Below are positions 28,285 to 37,436 of a DNA stretch of 37,436 nucleotides, piece by piece. The translations under genes were made by a program, and so were the position numbers. The stretch lies in contig CAMDOP010000002.1 of assembly GCA_945903675.1 (NCBI GenBank), positions 1 to 37,436 of the forward strand, given 5' to 3'. The notes under the pieces were generated by a model. That model had not been told where the DNA came from and searched no databases. It worked only from the letters and a program-made list of their open reading frames with translations. Position 1 is the first letter of the stretch. Every line of letters starts with the position of its first letter. The stretch is from Crenothrix polyspora (GTDB lineage Bacteria; Pseudomonadota; Gammaproteobacteria; Methylococcales; Methylomonadaceae).

Positions 28285-29031
28285 TTGATATTTTATATAA
28301 AAAACATGAATCAACCTTTGAATAAATCTGTTATTACCAACCTTATTGCTTTTTCGATCATTATTTTGGGTTTTATAAGTCCTGTTTTATCTGAACTTAT
28401 TAAGTCGATCGGTTTTTTTGCACTGTCAGGAGCGGTTACTAATTGGTTAGCTATACATATGTTGTTTGAAAAAGTACCTTATTGTTATGGTTCCGGTGTA
28501 ATACCTGAACGTTTTGAGGAGTTTAAACATTCAATTAAGAAACTCATGATGGAGCAGTTTTTTACGGCTAGTAATATTCAGCAGTTTATTGAAACTGAGG
28601 AACAAGAAGGCAGTAAAGTGCTAAATTTGGAGCCTTTCTTAAATGCGGTTGATTATGACAAAATTTATGAGAGTCTGGTGTTTTCAATCATGAACTCCTC
28701 ATTCGGTGGTATGTTGATGATGATGGGGGGTGAAGAAGCGCTAGTGCCTTTAAAAGAACCTTTTACAGAAAAGATGAAAGTCACATTGGTTGATATGATT
28801 GAGTCAGATCGCTTTAAGTCGGCGCTTAAAGAAGGCTTAAATGCCAATAAAATTGGTATAGATATCGTTGATAAAATCGAAACGGTCATTGATAAACGTT
28901 TGAATGAGCTAACGCCACAATTGGTTAAAGAAATGGTTGAGGCGATTATTCATGAACACCTAGGCTGGTTAGTCGTTTGGGGTGGCGTTTTGGGTGGCAT
29001 TATGGGGCTGTTGTTTGCTGCCTTTCTCTAA
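28285..29031 (+). CDS. DUF445 family membrane protein
   Basis: GFFALSGAVTNWLAIHMLFEKVPYCYGSGVIPERFEEFK, C-terminal TM GGVLGGIMGLLFAAFL. Start possibly at MNQPLNKS (28306). Confidence 0.8.
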   Translation: MIFYIKNMNQPLNKSVITNLIAFSIIILGFISPVLSELIKSIGFFALSGAVTNWLAIHMLFEKVPYCYGSGVIPERFEEFKHSIKKLMMEQFFTASNIQQFIETEEQEGSKVLNLEPFLNAVDYDKIYESLVFSIMNSSFGGMLMMMGGEEALVPLKEPFTEKMKVTLVDMIESDRFKSALKEGLNANKIGIDIVDKIETVIDKRLNELTPQLVKEMVEAIIHEHLGWLVVWGGVLGGIMGLLFAAFL

Positions 29032-29804
29032 TGGAAGCTGTCACTTTAGCCTATGAAGAACTGGGTGCAGCAATGCATCCGCCTTTGCTTATCTTACATG
29101 GCTTTTTTGCCTCTAGTCGTAATTGGCGACAAGTAGCCGAAAAGCTTGCTGTTGATTTTCATGTTTATGTCCTAGATATGCGAAATCATGGGTGTTCGCC
29201 ACAACACCCGCAGATGGATTATGTCAGCATGACGACTGATATATTGAAGTTTATGGAGGATCATAGCTTAAGCACTGTCAGTTTGTTGGGTCACAGCATG
29301 GGGGGTAAAGTGGCCATGTGGTTTGCGCTTAATCATCCTGAACGGATCAATAAGTTATTAGTAGCAGATATAGCCCCTGTTAGTTACAGTCATTGCTTTA
29401 ATAAGTTGATAGCCGCCTTAAAGGCCTTACCCTTAGCTGACATCAATAATCGCAAACAGGCTGAGTTATTATTAGCCTCCGACATTCCAGAGTTAAGTTA
29501 TCGGCAGTTCTTGTTACAAAACATTATTCTTAAAGAGGGTTGTTATCGTTGGCGGATTGATCTTGATATCTTTCAGAAAAGTGCGCCGGCTATTATTGGT
29601 TTTCCAGATACTCAGTCAGTAAAGCCCTACTCACAAGCATGCTTGTTTCTGGCGGGTTCAGACTCTAGTTTTGTAACAGAGCAGGACATTAAGTCCTTAT
29701 TTCCAGAAGCTAAACTGAGTGTGATAGATCATGCTGGACATTGGCTACATGTACAGCAGCCTCAGGTTTTTATTGCACAAGTACACGATTTTTTAACGCA
29801 TTAA
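29031..29804 (+). CDS. Alpha/beta-fold hydrolase (YbfF-like esterase)
   Basis: LHGFFASSRNWRQVAEKLA, LLGHSMGGKVAMWFAL, HAGHWLHVQQP. Start placed at ATG 29031, overlapping the DUF445 stop (TAATG), rather than the ORF-track 28977. Confidence 0.88.
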   Translation: MEAVTLAYEELGAAMHPPLLILHGFFASSRNWRQVAEKLAVDFHVYVLDMRNHGCSPQHPQMDYVSMTTDILKFMEDHSLSTVSLLGHSMGGKVAMWFALNHPERINKLLVADIAPVSYSHCFNKLIAALKALPLADINNRKQAELLLASDIPELSYRQFLLQNIILKEGCYRWRIDLDIFQKSAPAIIGFPDTQSVKPYSQACLFLAGSDSSFVTEQDIKSLFPEAKLSVIDHAGHWLHVQQPQVFIAQVHDFLTH

Positions 29805-29869
29805 GTGTATTAACTTGCTTACCGTAACCGCTTAATGACTAGGTCATAACACTATATCTGGTAAATAGT

Positions 29870-31546
29870 ATGTTAAAGAGATTGTCTACGCTCTTGTTGT
29901 TAATCACTATTTTTAGTGAATCTCCCCTATATGCGGCTCCCCATAAAGCTGCGATAGCCAGTGCGCATCCTTTAGCCACTGCTGCAGGCTTTGAAGTCTT
30001 AGCTAAAGGCGGTAATGTTTACGATGCGGCGGTAGCAGTGAGTGCAGCATTGGCTGTATTAGAGCCTAATGGCTCTGGTATGGGTGGCGGCGGTTACTGG
30101 CTGTTGCATAGACAAAAAGATGGTTTTGAAACCATGATAGATGGTCGTGAGAAAGCGCCGTTAGCCGCTCATAAAGATATGTTTTTAGATAAAGACGGGC
30201 AGGTGATACCTAAGCTAGCGGTCGATGGTGCCTTGGCTGCAGCTATTCCTGGATTACCTGCAGCATTAGTACATATTGCTGAACATTATGGACAACTGCC
30301 ATTGGCTGTCAGCTTGGCACCCGCCATACGTTATGCAAAAACGGGCTTTGCCATTAGTGATCACTATTTAAATATTTTAAAAGTCAGAGCTGATGTACTT
30401 AATGCTTACCCTGAGAGTGCGGCGATATTTTTAAACAATGGCAAGCTTCCTGAATTATATTCCATACTACGCCAAGCCGATCTAGCACAAACCTTAGAGC
30501 GCTTGGCAGAATCCGGTTGGGATGGTTTTTATAGTGGAGTTATTGCCGACAAATTAGTCAGTAGCGTGCAACAGGCTGGAGGAATCTGGACTAAAGCTGA
30601 CCTTGCAGCTTATCAGGTCATTGAGAGAGCACCGGTTAAAGGTGTTTACCAAGGCATAACAATCACCAGTGCTGCACCTTCTTCATCAGGCGGCATCGTG
30701 TTGATAGAGGCTTTAAACATATTATCTGGCTATGATTTACAACATAGTGATGAGTTGACTCGTAAACATCTAATTGCTGAGGCGCTACGCCGTGCTTATC
30801 ATGATCGTTCCTTGTATTTAGGCGATCCCGACTTTATTGATATCCCTGTAAAACGCTTATTGAATGAAGAGTATGCCGCTGGCATACGAAGTAGCCTACG
30901 CCTTGATAAGGCACTGCCCAGTGAGTTATTGTCAGGTGAAATAAAAGCACAGTCTGAAGGCATTAACACCACGCATTTTTCTATTATGGATGAAGAAGGT
31001 AATCGAGTGGCCGCAACCCTCAGTGTTAATTTTTCTTTTGGTTCCGCTTTTGTTGCAAAAGGTACAGGCGTGCTTTTGAATGATGAAATGGATGATTTTG
31101 TTAGTTTACCCGGAGCAAAGAATATATATGGTTTGATTGGCGGTAGTGCTAATGCCATCGCGCCCGGTAAGCGTATGTTGTCGAGTATGACCCCGACTTT
31201 TCTGGAAGATGAGTATCAGGTCGCAGTATTAGGCACGCCGGGTGGCAGTCGTATTATCTCTATGGTGTTATTAGCACTATTGGATTTTGCAAAAGGCAAT
31301 GGCCCAGAATCATGGGTGCAGGTGCCGCGCTTTCATCATCAGTTTATGCCTGATGTTATTGAATATGAAAAATCCGCCTTGTCTGACGCAGAGTTAACTG
31401 GGCTACTTGCCTTGGGCCATCAATTAAAGCCAGTACCTTTAGCTTATGGCGATATGCAAGCAGTACAACTCAGCAAGGCGACTAAAAGCTTGGCTGCGGC
31501 AAGTGATAAACGTGGTGAGGGTAGGGCGATTGTCGGACATTATTGA
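29870..31546 (+). CDS. ggt: Gamma-glutamyltransferase
   Basis: Signal peptide; AAIASAHPLATAAGFEVLAKGGNVYDAAVA, NGSGMGGGGYWLLH, NTTHFSIMDEEGNRVAATLSVNFSFGSAFV, LGTPGGSRIISMVLL. Confidence 0.93.
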   Translation: MLKRLSTLLLLITIFSESPLYAAPHKAAIASAHPLATAAGFEVLAKGGNVYDAAVAVSAALAVLEPNGSGMGGGGYWLLHRQKDGFETMIDGREKAPLAAHKDMFLDKDGQVIPKLAVDGALAAAIPGLPAALVHIAEHYGQLPLAVSLAPAIRYAKTGFAISDHYLNILKVRADVLNAYPESAAIFLNNGKLPELYSILRQADLAQTLERLAESGWDGFYSGVIADKLVSSVQQAGGIWTKADLAAYQVIERAPVKGVYQGITITSAAPSSSGGIVLIEALNILSGYDLQHSDELTRKHLIAEALRRAYHDRSLYLGDPDFIDIPVKRLLNEEYAAGIRSSLRLDKALPSELLSGEIKAQSEGINTTHFSIMDEEGNRVAATLSVNFSFGSAFVAKGTGVLLNDEMDDFVSLPGAKNIYGLIGGSANAIAPGKRMLSSMTPTFLEDEYQVAVLGTPGGSRIISMVLLALLDFAKGNGPESWVQVPRFHHQFMPDVIEYEKSALSDAELTGLLALGHQLKPVPLAYGDMQAVQLSKATKSLAAASDKRGEGRAIVGHY

Positions 31547-32213
31547 AGTCAGGGTTTGGCAGGCTACAGTCAGCACAAAGACTCAAGATGATCAACGCTA
31601 TTGGCGCTTGCTTGATAAACTTGAGCGCGCTCAGGCATTACGCATCAAACAACCGCTGCTACAGTACCGCTATGTCGATATACATGGGCGATTAAGGGTC
31701 ATTCTAGGGCAATGGCTGAATGAGTCGCCAGAGCAGCTTAAAATCAGCAGGGCTGAACAGGGCAAGCCCTATTTAGAACATTATCCTGAACTTTGCTTTA
31801 ATTTGTCTCATACGGGAGACCATATCTTGTTTGCCCTGACAAATAAGGCGCAGTTAGGCATTGATATTGAAGTGTGTAAGCGGCGAGTTAATCTTGCGGG
31901 TTTAGTCGATAAATGTTTTGCCGAACAAGAGCGAGCCTATTGGACTCAATTGCCAGAGATAGAGCAAGTACAAGCTTTTTATGATTTTTGGACAAGGAAA
32001 GAGGCTTTTGTAAAAGCCACAGGGCAGGGTATCGCTTTAGGGTTGAATACCTGTGTTGTGAATCCTCAGAAACTCTCAGCATTTCTAAGTGTACCTGAAA
32101 CGTTTGGTAGAGCATCAGATTGGCATAGTCAGTCATTAGCTTGTGGTGCAGGCCTATCTGCAACAATAGTGGCAGATAGGCCTTTTACTCTAGTTAAGGC
32201 TACGGGTTTTTAA
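31530..32213 (+). CDS. 4'-phosphopantetheinyl transferase (Sfp/AcpT-like)
   Basis: FNLSHTGDHILFALTNKAQLGIDIEVCKR, FYDFWTRKEAFVKATGQGI. Likely TTG start at 31530 overlapping ggt; the track ORF starts at 31446. Confidence 0.88.
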   Translation: MSDIIEVRVWQATVSTKTQDDQRYWRLLDKLERAQALRIKQPLLQYRYVDIHGRLRVILGQWLNESPEQLKISRAEQGKPYLEHYPELCFNLSHTGDHILFALTNKAQLGIDIEVCKRRVNLAGLVDKCFAEQERAYWTQLPEIEQVQAFYDFWTRKEAFVKATGQGIALGLNTCVVNPQKLSAFLSVPETFGRASDWHSQSLACGAGLSATIVADRPFTLVKATGF

Positions 32214-32232
32214 AGTCTCCAATAGTTTACTA

Positions 32233-33108
32233 TTACCAACTATCATCGTCACCACCGCCACTGTTATCATCATCCCAAGAAGATGAATCTTGAACACCAA
32301 AATCATTACCACCCATATCATAATCATTACTGCTGCTGGGAGTGCTAGCGGCATTGTCTGGCGAACTCCAGGGTGAATGGTCAGAGGCTTGATTTTGGGC
32401 AGCAGGTTTGTTGTGATCACCATCAATAAAGTGATGCATTAAGGCTTCTCCAGCGACTACACCCGCACCTAATGCCGCTCCTGTGGCTAAATTACCCATT
32501 AAGCCAGAACCCATGCCACCGCCAGCCGCCGGTTGGCCCATTGCTGAACCCATGCCAGGATTGCCTACAGGGTTATTGTTAGTATTAGTGTTAGGCGCAT
32601 AAGCTGGATGGTTATTAGCCGTAAGAGATTGTGTATTACGACGAAACAATGCCATGACAAATAAAATCAACACAGCTAAGCCTACGAATAGAAGCAATGG
32701 CATTAACCAATTATTGGGCATAGCCATAGTTGTATCTGATTGGTGAACAATAGCCGGTTGTGTGTTGCCAGCTATTCCACCTGCAATACGACTTTTTAGA
32801 CTTTGTAGTGCTTCTGGTTTAGCAAATGTTAACGCAGGCTCTAGTTGTTCTGCCTTGCTAAGCTCCGCACTGGCAGGCTTATTTAAGCCTTGTTTAGCCA
32901 GCAGTTCGGCTTCGACAAAGTGGGCTTTAGCACTATTGGGGTGATTTTTTAGCACATTGTCCATCATAGACTGAGCTTCTTTAAATTTGCCAGCTTCTGC
33001 GGCCTGAAATACTTGATGTAAGCTAGCATCCTCTTCAGCAAAAGTGGGTGCACTTAGGCAGTAGAATATAAACAATAGGGCAATGCTAGGAAAAGTAGGC
33101 TTTATCAT
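32233..33108 (-). CDS. TPR-type exported/membrane protein with Asp/Ser-rich C-terminus
   Basis: Signal peptide, TPR-like LHQVFQAAEAGKFKEAQSMMDNVLKNHPNSAKAHFVEAELLAKQG, TM LMPLLLFVGLAVLILFVMALF, acidic tail SSSWDDDNSGGGDDDSW. Confidence 0.78.
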   Translation of the reverse strand: MIKPTFPSIALLFIFYCLSAPTFAEEDASLHQVFQAAEAGKFKEAQSMMDNVLKNHPNSAKAHFVEAELLAKQGLNKPASAELSKAEQLEPALTFAKPEALQSLKSRIAGGIAGNTQPAIVHQSDTTMAMPNNWLMPLLLFVGLAVLILFVMALFRRNTQSLTANNHPAYAPNTNTNNNPVGNPGMGSAMGQPAAGGGMGSGLMGNLATGAALGAGVVAGEALMHHFIDGDHNKPAAQNQASDHSPWSSPDNAASTPSSSNDYDMGGNDFGVQDSSSWDDDNSGGGDDDSW

Positions 33109-33216
33109 GTGAGCAACTCCAGTTATTACAGTCGGTTATGTTATTTATAGGGGCAAGCAACTTCAGGTTCAACAGTTTAGCTTATACGTTGACTTTTATA
33201 CAGGGTTGTCATGAAA

Positions 33217-33315
33217 GCAGGCGAAAGGTGAAGGGCGAAGGACGAAGGACTCGAATCTGCACAATATCCTACTAGGTTTTGCCTTTAGCCCTAAACCCTA
33301 AACCCTTCGCCTGAA
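33217..33315. repeat. Purine-rich GAAGGGC/CGAAAGG dispersed repeat, copy A
   Basis: GCAGGCGAAAGGTGAAGGGCGAAGGACGAAGGA ... GCCTTTAGCCCTAAACCCTAAACCCTTCGCCTGAA, inverted arms. Confidence 0.7.
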
Positions 33316-33446
33316 CTTATAATCATTGTATTCTATTAGGAAACAATCTATAAATCCTTGGCGCTATTGTCAACAATAAGATACTTCGATATAGTTTACC
33401 TGCAGTAAAGTAAAACCATTAACCTAATCTTATTGAGGATTTCCTT

Positions 33447-33620
33447 ATGACCGACATCAGTAAAGACATTGCTATAGCAATATTAGTTATTATCGCCTTA
33501 GTAGGCTTTATATCAGGCGAATTTATTATTTCATCAGCGCTGTTTGCAGCAACCACCATCGTTAGTAATCTTAAAGTTAACCGTAAGCGTGCACGCGACG
33601 GTCAACTTTCATGGGATTAA
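33447..33620 (+). CDS. 57-aa small membrane protein (paralogue of 4579..4752)
   Basis: MTDISKDIAIAILVIIALVGFISGEFIISSALFAATTIVSNLKVNRKRARDGQLSWD*; TTGAGGA ribosome-binding site upstream, terminator downstream. Not in the ORF track. Confidence 0.8.
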   Translation: MTDISKDIAIAILVIIALVGFISGEFIISSALFAATTIVSNLKVNRKRARDGQLSWD

Positions 33621-33637
33621 GACCACAAGCATCTTAA

Positions 33638-33672
33638 AGTCTTCCTCGGCTATCAGCCTTGGAAGGCTTTTT
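33638..33672 (+). terminator. Rho-independent terminator of the 57-aa ORF
   Basis: AGTCTTCC-TC-GGCT-ATC-AGCC-TT-GGAAGGCT followed by TTTT. Confidence 0.8.
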
Positions 33673-34027
33673 GTTGTTAGTTTAGCAACTTTATAATAAA
33701 TCATAGTTACACACTTATCTATTTCAGCCGTTCTGGCGATCAATCATCCTTTTAGCCCAGCCTAAGTGCTTACTTGTGTTGTGATAATTTGCAATACACA
33801 AAGCCGCAATCTAAATATTAGCTTCAAAACATTTACCTAATAGGTCTTTTATTGCCGACATAAGCATAGCGAGGGCATGGTAACTATTTAGTCGCTATTC
33901 ACTTAGTCATCTTTTGCAGAAGCAAAAAACAGCGCTTTAGAATTATAAGCAAACAAATCTATTAAGATTAAGCCTCATGAGAAACGTTAATTTTCCTGAC
34001 TGTTAAATACTGGTATTATTGTAAAAA

Positions 34028-34140
34028 CCCTAAGGCTCAGGGCTCAGGGCGAAGGGCTAAAGGCGAAGCCAAGTGTAGTCTAACAACTTAATGTGTTACA
34101 GATGCGAGACTTAAGCTTTCGCCCTTAGCCTTTTGTCTGC
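34028..34140. repeat. Purine-rich dispersed repeat, copy B
   Basis: CCCTAAGGCTCAGGGCTCAGGGCGAAGGGCTAAAGGCGAAG ... GCTTTCGCCCTTAGCCTTTTGTCTGC. Confidence 0.7.
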
Positions 34141-34173
34141 TCTCATTAATCTTTTTTATTCAGGAGTGTTCCC

Positions 34174-34629
34174 ATGTCAGGTTTTAAGCTTGTGGTTTCC
34201 AGTACAATCGTGTTGGCATTAACGGGTTGTGCCAACCTGCCTTCAGGTCCTTCTGTGTTGGTATTGCCGGGTTCAGCTATGTCATTTGATAGATTCATTA
34301 ATGATAATGCGAGCTGTCAACAACTTGCCTTAGCTCAAGCGGCTAGTTTAGTCGGCACGGGCACAGCTATTGGCTCTATTGAAATTAATCAGCAGCGTTA
34401 TGATGCAGCTTTTATTCAATGTATGTATGCTAAAGGGCATCAAGTTCCTGTCTCTGGACAGTTGGCACTGCCCCAAGCTCAAACTACACCCGCAGCAGCT
34501 ATGCCGCCACCGCCACCGGATGCCCAACATCCTAATGCTTCTGGTGCTAAGTCAACACAAACGCCTGAATCTCGTGCGAATATACCACCGCCGCCACCAG
34601 GCTTGCCACCTGCACCACCTACGCAGTAA
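34174..34629 (+). CDS. Lipoprotein with Pro-rich C-terminus, paralogue of 6331..6708
   Basis: Lipobox ALTGC; GPSVLVLPGS...QRYDAAFIQCMYAKGHQVPV; C-terminal PPPPPGLPPAPP. Confidence 0.75.
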   Translation: MSGFKLVVSSTIVLALTGCANLPSGPSVLVLPGSAMSFDRFINDNASCQQLALAQAASLVGTGTAIGSIEINQQRYDAAFIQCMYAKGHQVPVSGQLALPQAQTTPAAAMPPPPPDAQHPNASGAKSTQTPESRANIPPPPPGLPPAPPTQ

Positions 34630-34630
34630 T

Positions 34631-34781
34631 TGTTTACTTTTATTAAAAGCAGACAAAGGACGAAAGGCGAAGGGTTAAGTCTAGTATCTGCCACGCCCTA
34701 AGTTACTAGCCTCCTAGGCTTAATCTTTAGCCCTGAGCCTTTCGTCTGCGCTGGAGCTGTTGCTAGCCTTATGACTTTAGT
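34631..34781. repeat. Purine-rich dispersed repeat, copy C (near-identical to copy D)
   Basis: aaaagcagacaaaggacgaaaggcgaagggttaagtctagtatctgcc...gagcctttcgtctgcgct, ending with cttatgactttagt. Confidence 0.85.
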
Positions 34782-34783
34782 TC

Positions 34784-34859
34784 TATAGGATGTGCTGAAC
34801 GATAGTGAAGCGCATCGCACTATTATAGTGATGCGCTTCGTTCCTCAGCACATCTTATA
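34784..34859. repeat. Composite palindromic MITE/REP-like element, copy 2
   Basis: GATGTGCTGAacga...GAAGCGCATC...GATGCGCTTC...TCAGCACATC nested inverted repeats; the left part is homologous (inverted) to 15863-15894. Confidence 0.8.
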
Positions 34860-34898
34860 AAACTGGCTACCAATTTAAGACGGGACATTAGCTTAATC

Positions 34899-35045
34899 GT
34901 TCACTTTTCTTAAAAGCAGACAAAGGACGAAAGGCGAAGGGTTAAGTCTAGTATCTGCCTCGCCCTAAGTTGCTATCCTCCTAGGCTTAATCTTTCGCCC
35001 TGAGCCTTTCGTCTGCGCTGAAGCTATGACTCTTATGACTTTAGT
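34899..35045. repeat. Purine-rich dispersed repeat, copy D
   Basis: Near-identical direct repeat of copy C, overlapping the stop codon of the hybrid histidine kinase gene. Confidence 0.85.
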
Positions 35046-37436
35046 ATGTTATCTAAGCTTGCCATGGTCGCTATAAATGTTTGGCTAAAGCTTTGTAAGC
35101 GGTCTTCATTGGGCAAGCTTACTTTAAGTTCTGCATCAAAGAGGGTTACGGCGGCATGTAAACGCACTGCACCCATATTTCCGGCTGTACCTTTTAAAGT
35201 ATGCACTATGGCCTGAATGGCCAATCTATCTTTAGTCAAGAGTAAGGCATTAAGTTCTGCTGGAAAACTGTGGAAGCTGTCTTTAAATGTTTGTAATATA
35301 TCAATAAGCAAGGCTTGATTATTACCTATTAAGGCTAAGATGTTTTTAAAATCAAAAAGAGCTAAGTCATCATATAATGCAGTTGCCGCTACATTAACTC
35401 GTTGTGCTGGAATCGCAACAGGCTTAATCCAACGCGTGAGTACAGTTAAAAGCTGCTCAGGAGTGATGGGTTTACTGATAAATTCATTAATACCACTTGC
35501 CAAGCAACGGGCTTGTTCTTCAGCTGTCACCCCTGCAGATAGTGCAAAGATCGGCAGGTTTTTAAAACGAGGTTGTAATCGTAGTTGCTGAGTCGTTTCA
35601 AAACCATCCATTACCGGCATGTGCATATCCATTAATACCGCAGAAAAATCGTTTTGAGCCAATAGTTCAAGCGCCTCTTTACCGTTATTTGCCACACTGA
35701 CTAAAATGCCCGATAAGCTGAGGAATTCTGTAACCACTTGCTGGTTGATTATATTATCTTCAACCACTAAAACTTTATAGCCCGCTAATGAGGGGTTATG
35801 TTCATTAGAATTAAGTTTGAATGAATTTGCTTGGTCCGTGTTACTAATAAAGTTTAATGGCAATACCGCTAAGTTTAGCTCAAAGCTAAACGTGCTACCT
35901 TGGTTGGGAATGCTGCATAAGCTCAATTGACTGTCCATCAGACTTAATAATTCATTGCATATTGCCAGTCCTAAACCAGAGCCGCCATAGAGCCTAGTAA
36001 TAGAACCATCAACCTGACTAAACGGTAAAAATAACTTATGTTGATGTTCGCTAGCAATACCGATGCCCGTGTCTTTAACAGAAAAGACTAAACGAACTAG
36101 CGATTGCTGTGATTGTTGTAGGCTGATGGCTAAGCTAACATTACCAGACTCAGTAAATTTAATGGCATTGCCCAATAGATTGATCAGTATTTGTTGTAGG
36201 CGGTTAGCGTCGCCTAACAACCCCATTGGCACTTTTTCATCAATCGTCAAGTTCAGTGTTAGGCCCTTACTAGAGCAGGCGTCTATAAAAAGCATGTGTA
36301 ATGAATCAACCATGCTATCGAGTTGAAAGGCTATGGGCTCAAGGTTAATACTTTGGGCAGCTAAACGCGATAAATCAAGAATACCATTGAGCAAGCTTAA
36401 TAAACTCGTTGATGCGGTGTTGATTTTAGCAAAATAACTTTGTGCTTCAGGGCTAAAGTCTTGGTATAAGGCCAGTTTTGAAAAACCGATAATGGCATTC
36501 ATCGGCGTGCGTATTTCATGCGACATGGTTGCTAAAAATTCAGACTTAACAGTCGTCGCTTGTTCTGCCGTAAATTTGGCTGCAGCTAATTCAAATTCAA
36601 TTTGTTTGTAGGTATCAATATTAGTATGTTGGATGATGATTTCGCCAGACTCAGTATTTAAAGCCTTAACCTGCATTTCAAACCAGATGTCTGTTCCATC
36701 AATTGAACAAGGGTACTCTAATCGAAATACCTCAAGTTTACCGTCTTGTACTTGTTTAATCCCATTGGAGGCGTTTAGGATAAAGGGGCTAGTCTCCGCG
36801 TAGACTTCATTATAATTACTATAGCAATTTAAGTAGTTAATACCCACCCAATCATCATAAGTGTAGCCTAAGCCATTTTTGACACCGAATTGTCGCCAAG
36901 GCTGATTAGTGGCTACGATAAAGCCATCACGGTCTATTACTGCAATTTCAGAGAGTAGTGAGTCTAAAATGCTAGTGGTGAATTGTTGGCTGTCTTGTAA
37001 GGCTAGTCTTAAGGCATTGCGGTGAGTAATATCTTCTTTAACACCTAAATAATGGCTGATTTCACCGCAGTCATTACGAATGGGTGAGATATGGGTAGAT
37101 ACGATGTACTCAATCCCGAGTTTAGAGTGATTAATAAATTCGCCTTGCCAGTTTTGACCTTCCTGCATGGCTTTAAACATCAACTGATAAGTGCTGTCCG
37201 GTGTTTTCCCTGATTTCAGTAGTCGCTGATTGTTGCCAAGCAAGTCTTCTTTGTTATAACCCGAAAGAGCGATAAAGCTGGCATTAACATACTCCATATT
37301 GCCCGATAGGTCAGTGATAACCACAGGGCCTTGGCTTTGTTCTAAGGCTTGAGACAGTAGGGTTAATAGCTGTTGATTGGCTTTTTGTTGCGTTATATCT
37401 TCAATCAATTGCAGTACATACTCTATTTGGCCATCA
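35033..37436 (-). CDS. PAS-containing hybrid sensor histidine kinase (HisKA-HATPase-REC-Hpt), 5' end beyond window
   Basis: PAS motifs; FLATMSHEIRTPMNAIIGFSKL; DTGIGIASEHQHKLFLPFSQVDGS; VLVVEDNIINQQVV...VLMDMHMPVMDGFE; IVHTLKGTAGNMGA. The reading frame stays open to the edge (DGQIEYVLQLIEDITQQK, PAC motif). Confidence 0.94.
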   Translation of the reverse strand, partial: DGQIEYVLQLIEDITQQKANQQLLTLLSQALEQSQGPVVITDLSGNMEYVNASFIALSGYNKEDLLGNNQRLLKSGKTPDSTYQLMFKAMQEGQNWQGEFINHSKLGIEYIVSTHISPIRNDCGEISHYLGVKEDITHRNALRLALQDSQQFTTSILDSLLSEIAVIDRDGFIVATNQPWRQFGVKNGLGYTYDDWVGINYLNCYSNYNEVYAETSPFILNASNGIKQVQDGKLEVFRLEYPCSIDGTDIWFEMQVKALNTESGEIIIQHTNIDTYKQIEFELAAAKFTAEQATTVKSEFLATMSHEIRTPMNAIIGFSKLALYQDFSPEAQSYFAKINTASTSLLSLLNGILDLSRLAAQSINLEPIAFQLDSMVDSLHMLFIDACSSKGLTLNLTIDEKVPMGLLGDANRLQQILINLLGNAIKFTESGNVSLAISLQQSQQSLVRLVFSVKDTGIGIASEHQHKLFLPFSQVDGSITRLYGGSGLGLAICNELLSLMDSQLSLCSIPNQGSTFSFELNLAVLPLNFISNTDQANSFKLNSNEHNPSLAGYKVLVVEDNIINQQVVTEFLSLSGILVSVANNGKEALELLAQNDFSAVLMDMHMPVMDGFETTQQLRLQPRFKNLPIFALSAGVTAEEQARCLASGINEFISKPITPEQLLTVLTRWIKPVAIPAQRVNVAATALYDDLALFDFKNILALIGNNQALLIDILQTFKDSFHSFPAELNALLLTKDRLAIQAIVHTLKGTAGNMGAVRLHAAVTLFDAELKVSLPNEDRLQSFSQTFIATMASLDNILKS

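Noticed and set aside
30799-31158. 119-aa minus-strand ORF
   Set aside because: Antisense shadow of the well-supported ggt gene.
34370-34678. 102-aa plus-strand ORF overlapping the lipoprotein
   Set aside because: Out-of-frame reading of the Pro-rich coding region; the lipoprotein frame has lipobox and paralogue support.

Overview
The 37.4 kb window looks chromosomal and gammaproteobacterial, most likely from a Methylococcales-type methanotroph. That is inferred from an H4MPT C1-transfer block with mch and fae; no taxonomy search was run. Main content, left to right: (i) a truncated transposase at the left edge; (ii) a PAS-GGDEF-EAL protein; (iii) small membrane proteins and lipoproteins, including an alpha/beta-hydrolase-like lipoprotein with an Asp at the nucleophile position; (iv) lpxB with an aminotransferase and an oxidoreductase arranged like gnnB/gnnA, predicting 2,3-diamino-glucose lipid A; (v) copA/copZ; (vi) rep helicase; (vii) a roughly 1 kb repeat-rich scar with IS5/IS30 remnants and several palindromic elements; (viii) cheR; (ix) modABC; (x) a tight H4MPT-linked block (ATP-grasp, mch, DUF3147-like, RimK-like ATP-grasp, CitG-like, fae); (xi) a kinase-like protein, rlmJ, DUF445, a hydrolase, gamma-glutamyltransferase and a PPTase; (xii) a TPR protein; (xiii) a second repeat-rich zone with a small membrane protein and a lipoprotein, both paralogous to genes at the left end; (xiv) a hybrid histidine kinase running off the right edge. 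The best candidates for new biology are the CitG-like/ATP-grasp partners of mch-fae, a pair of unannotated 57-aa membrane proteins, the Asp-nucleophile hydrolase and the structured repeats.
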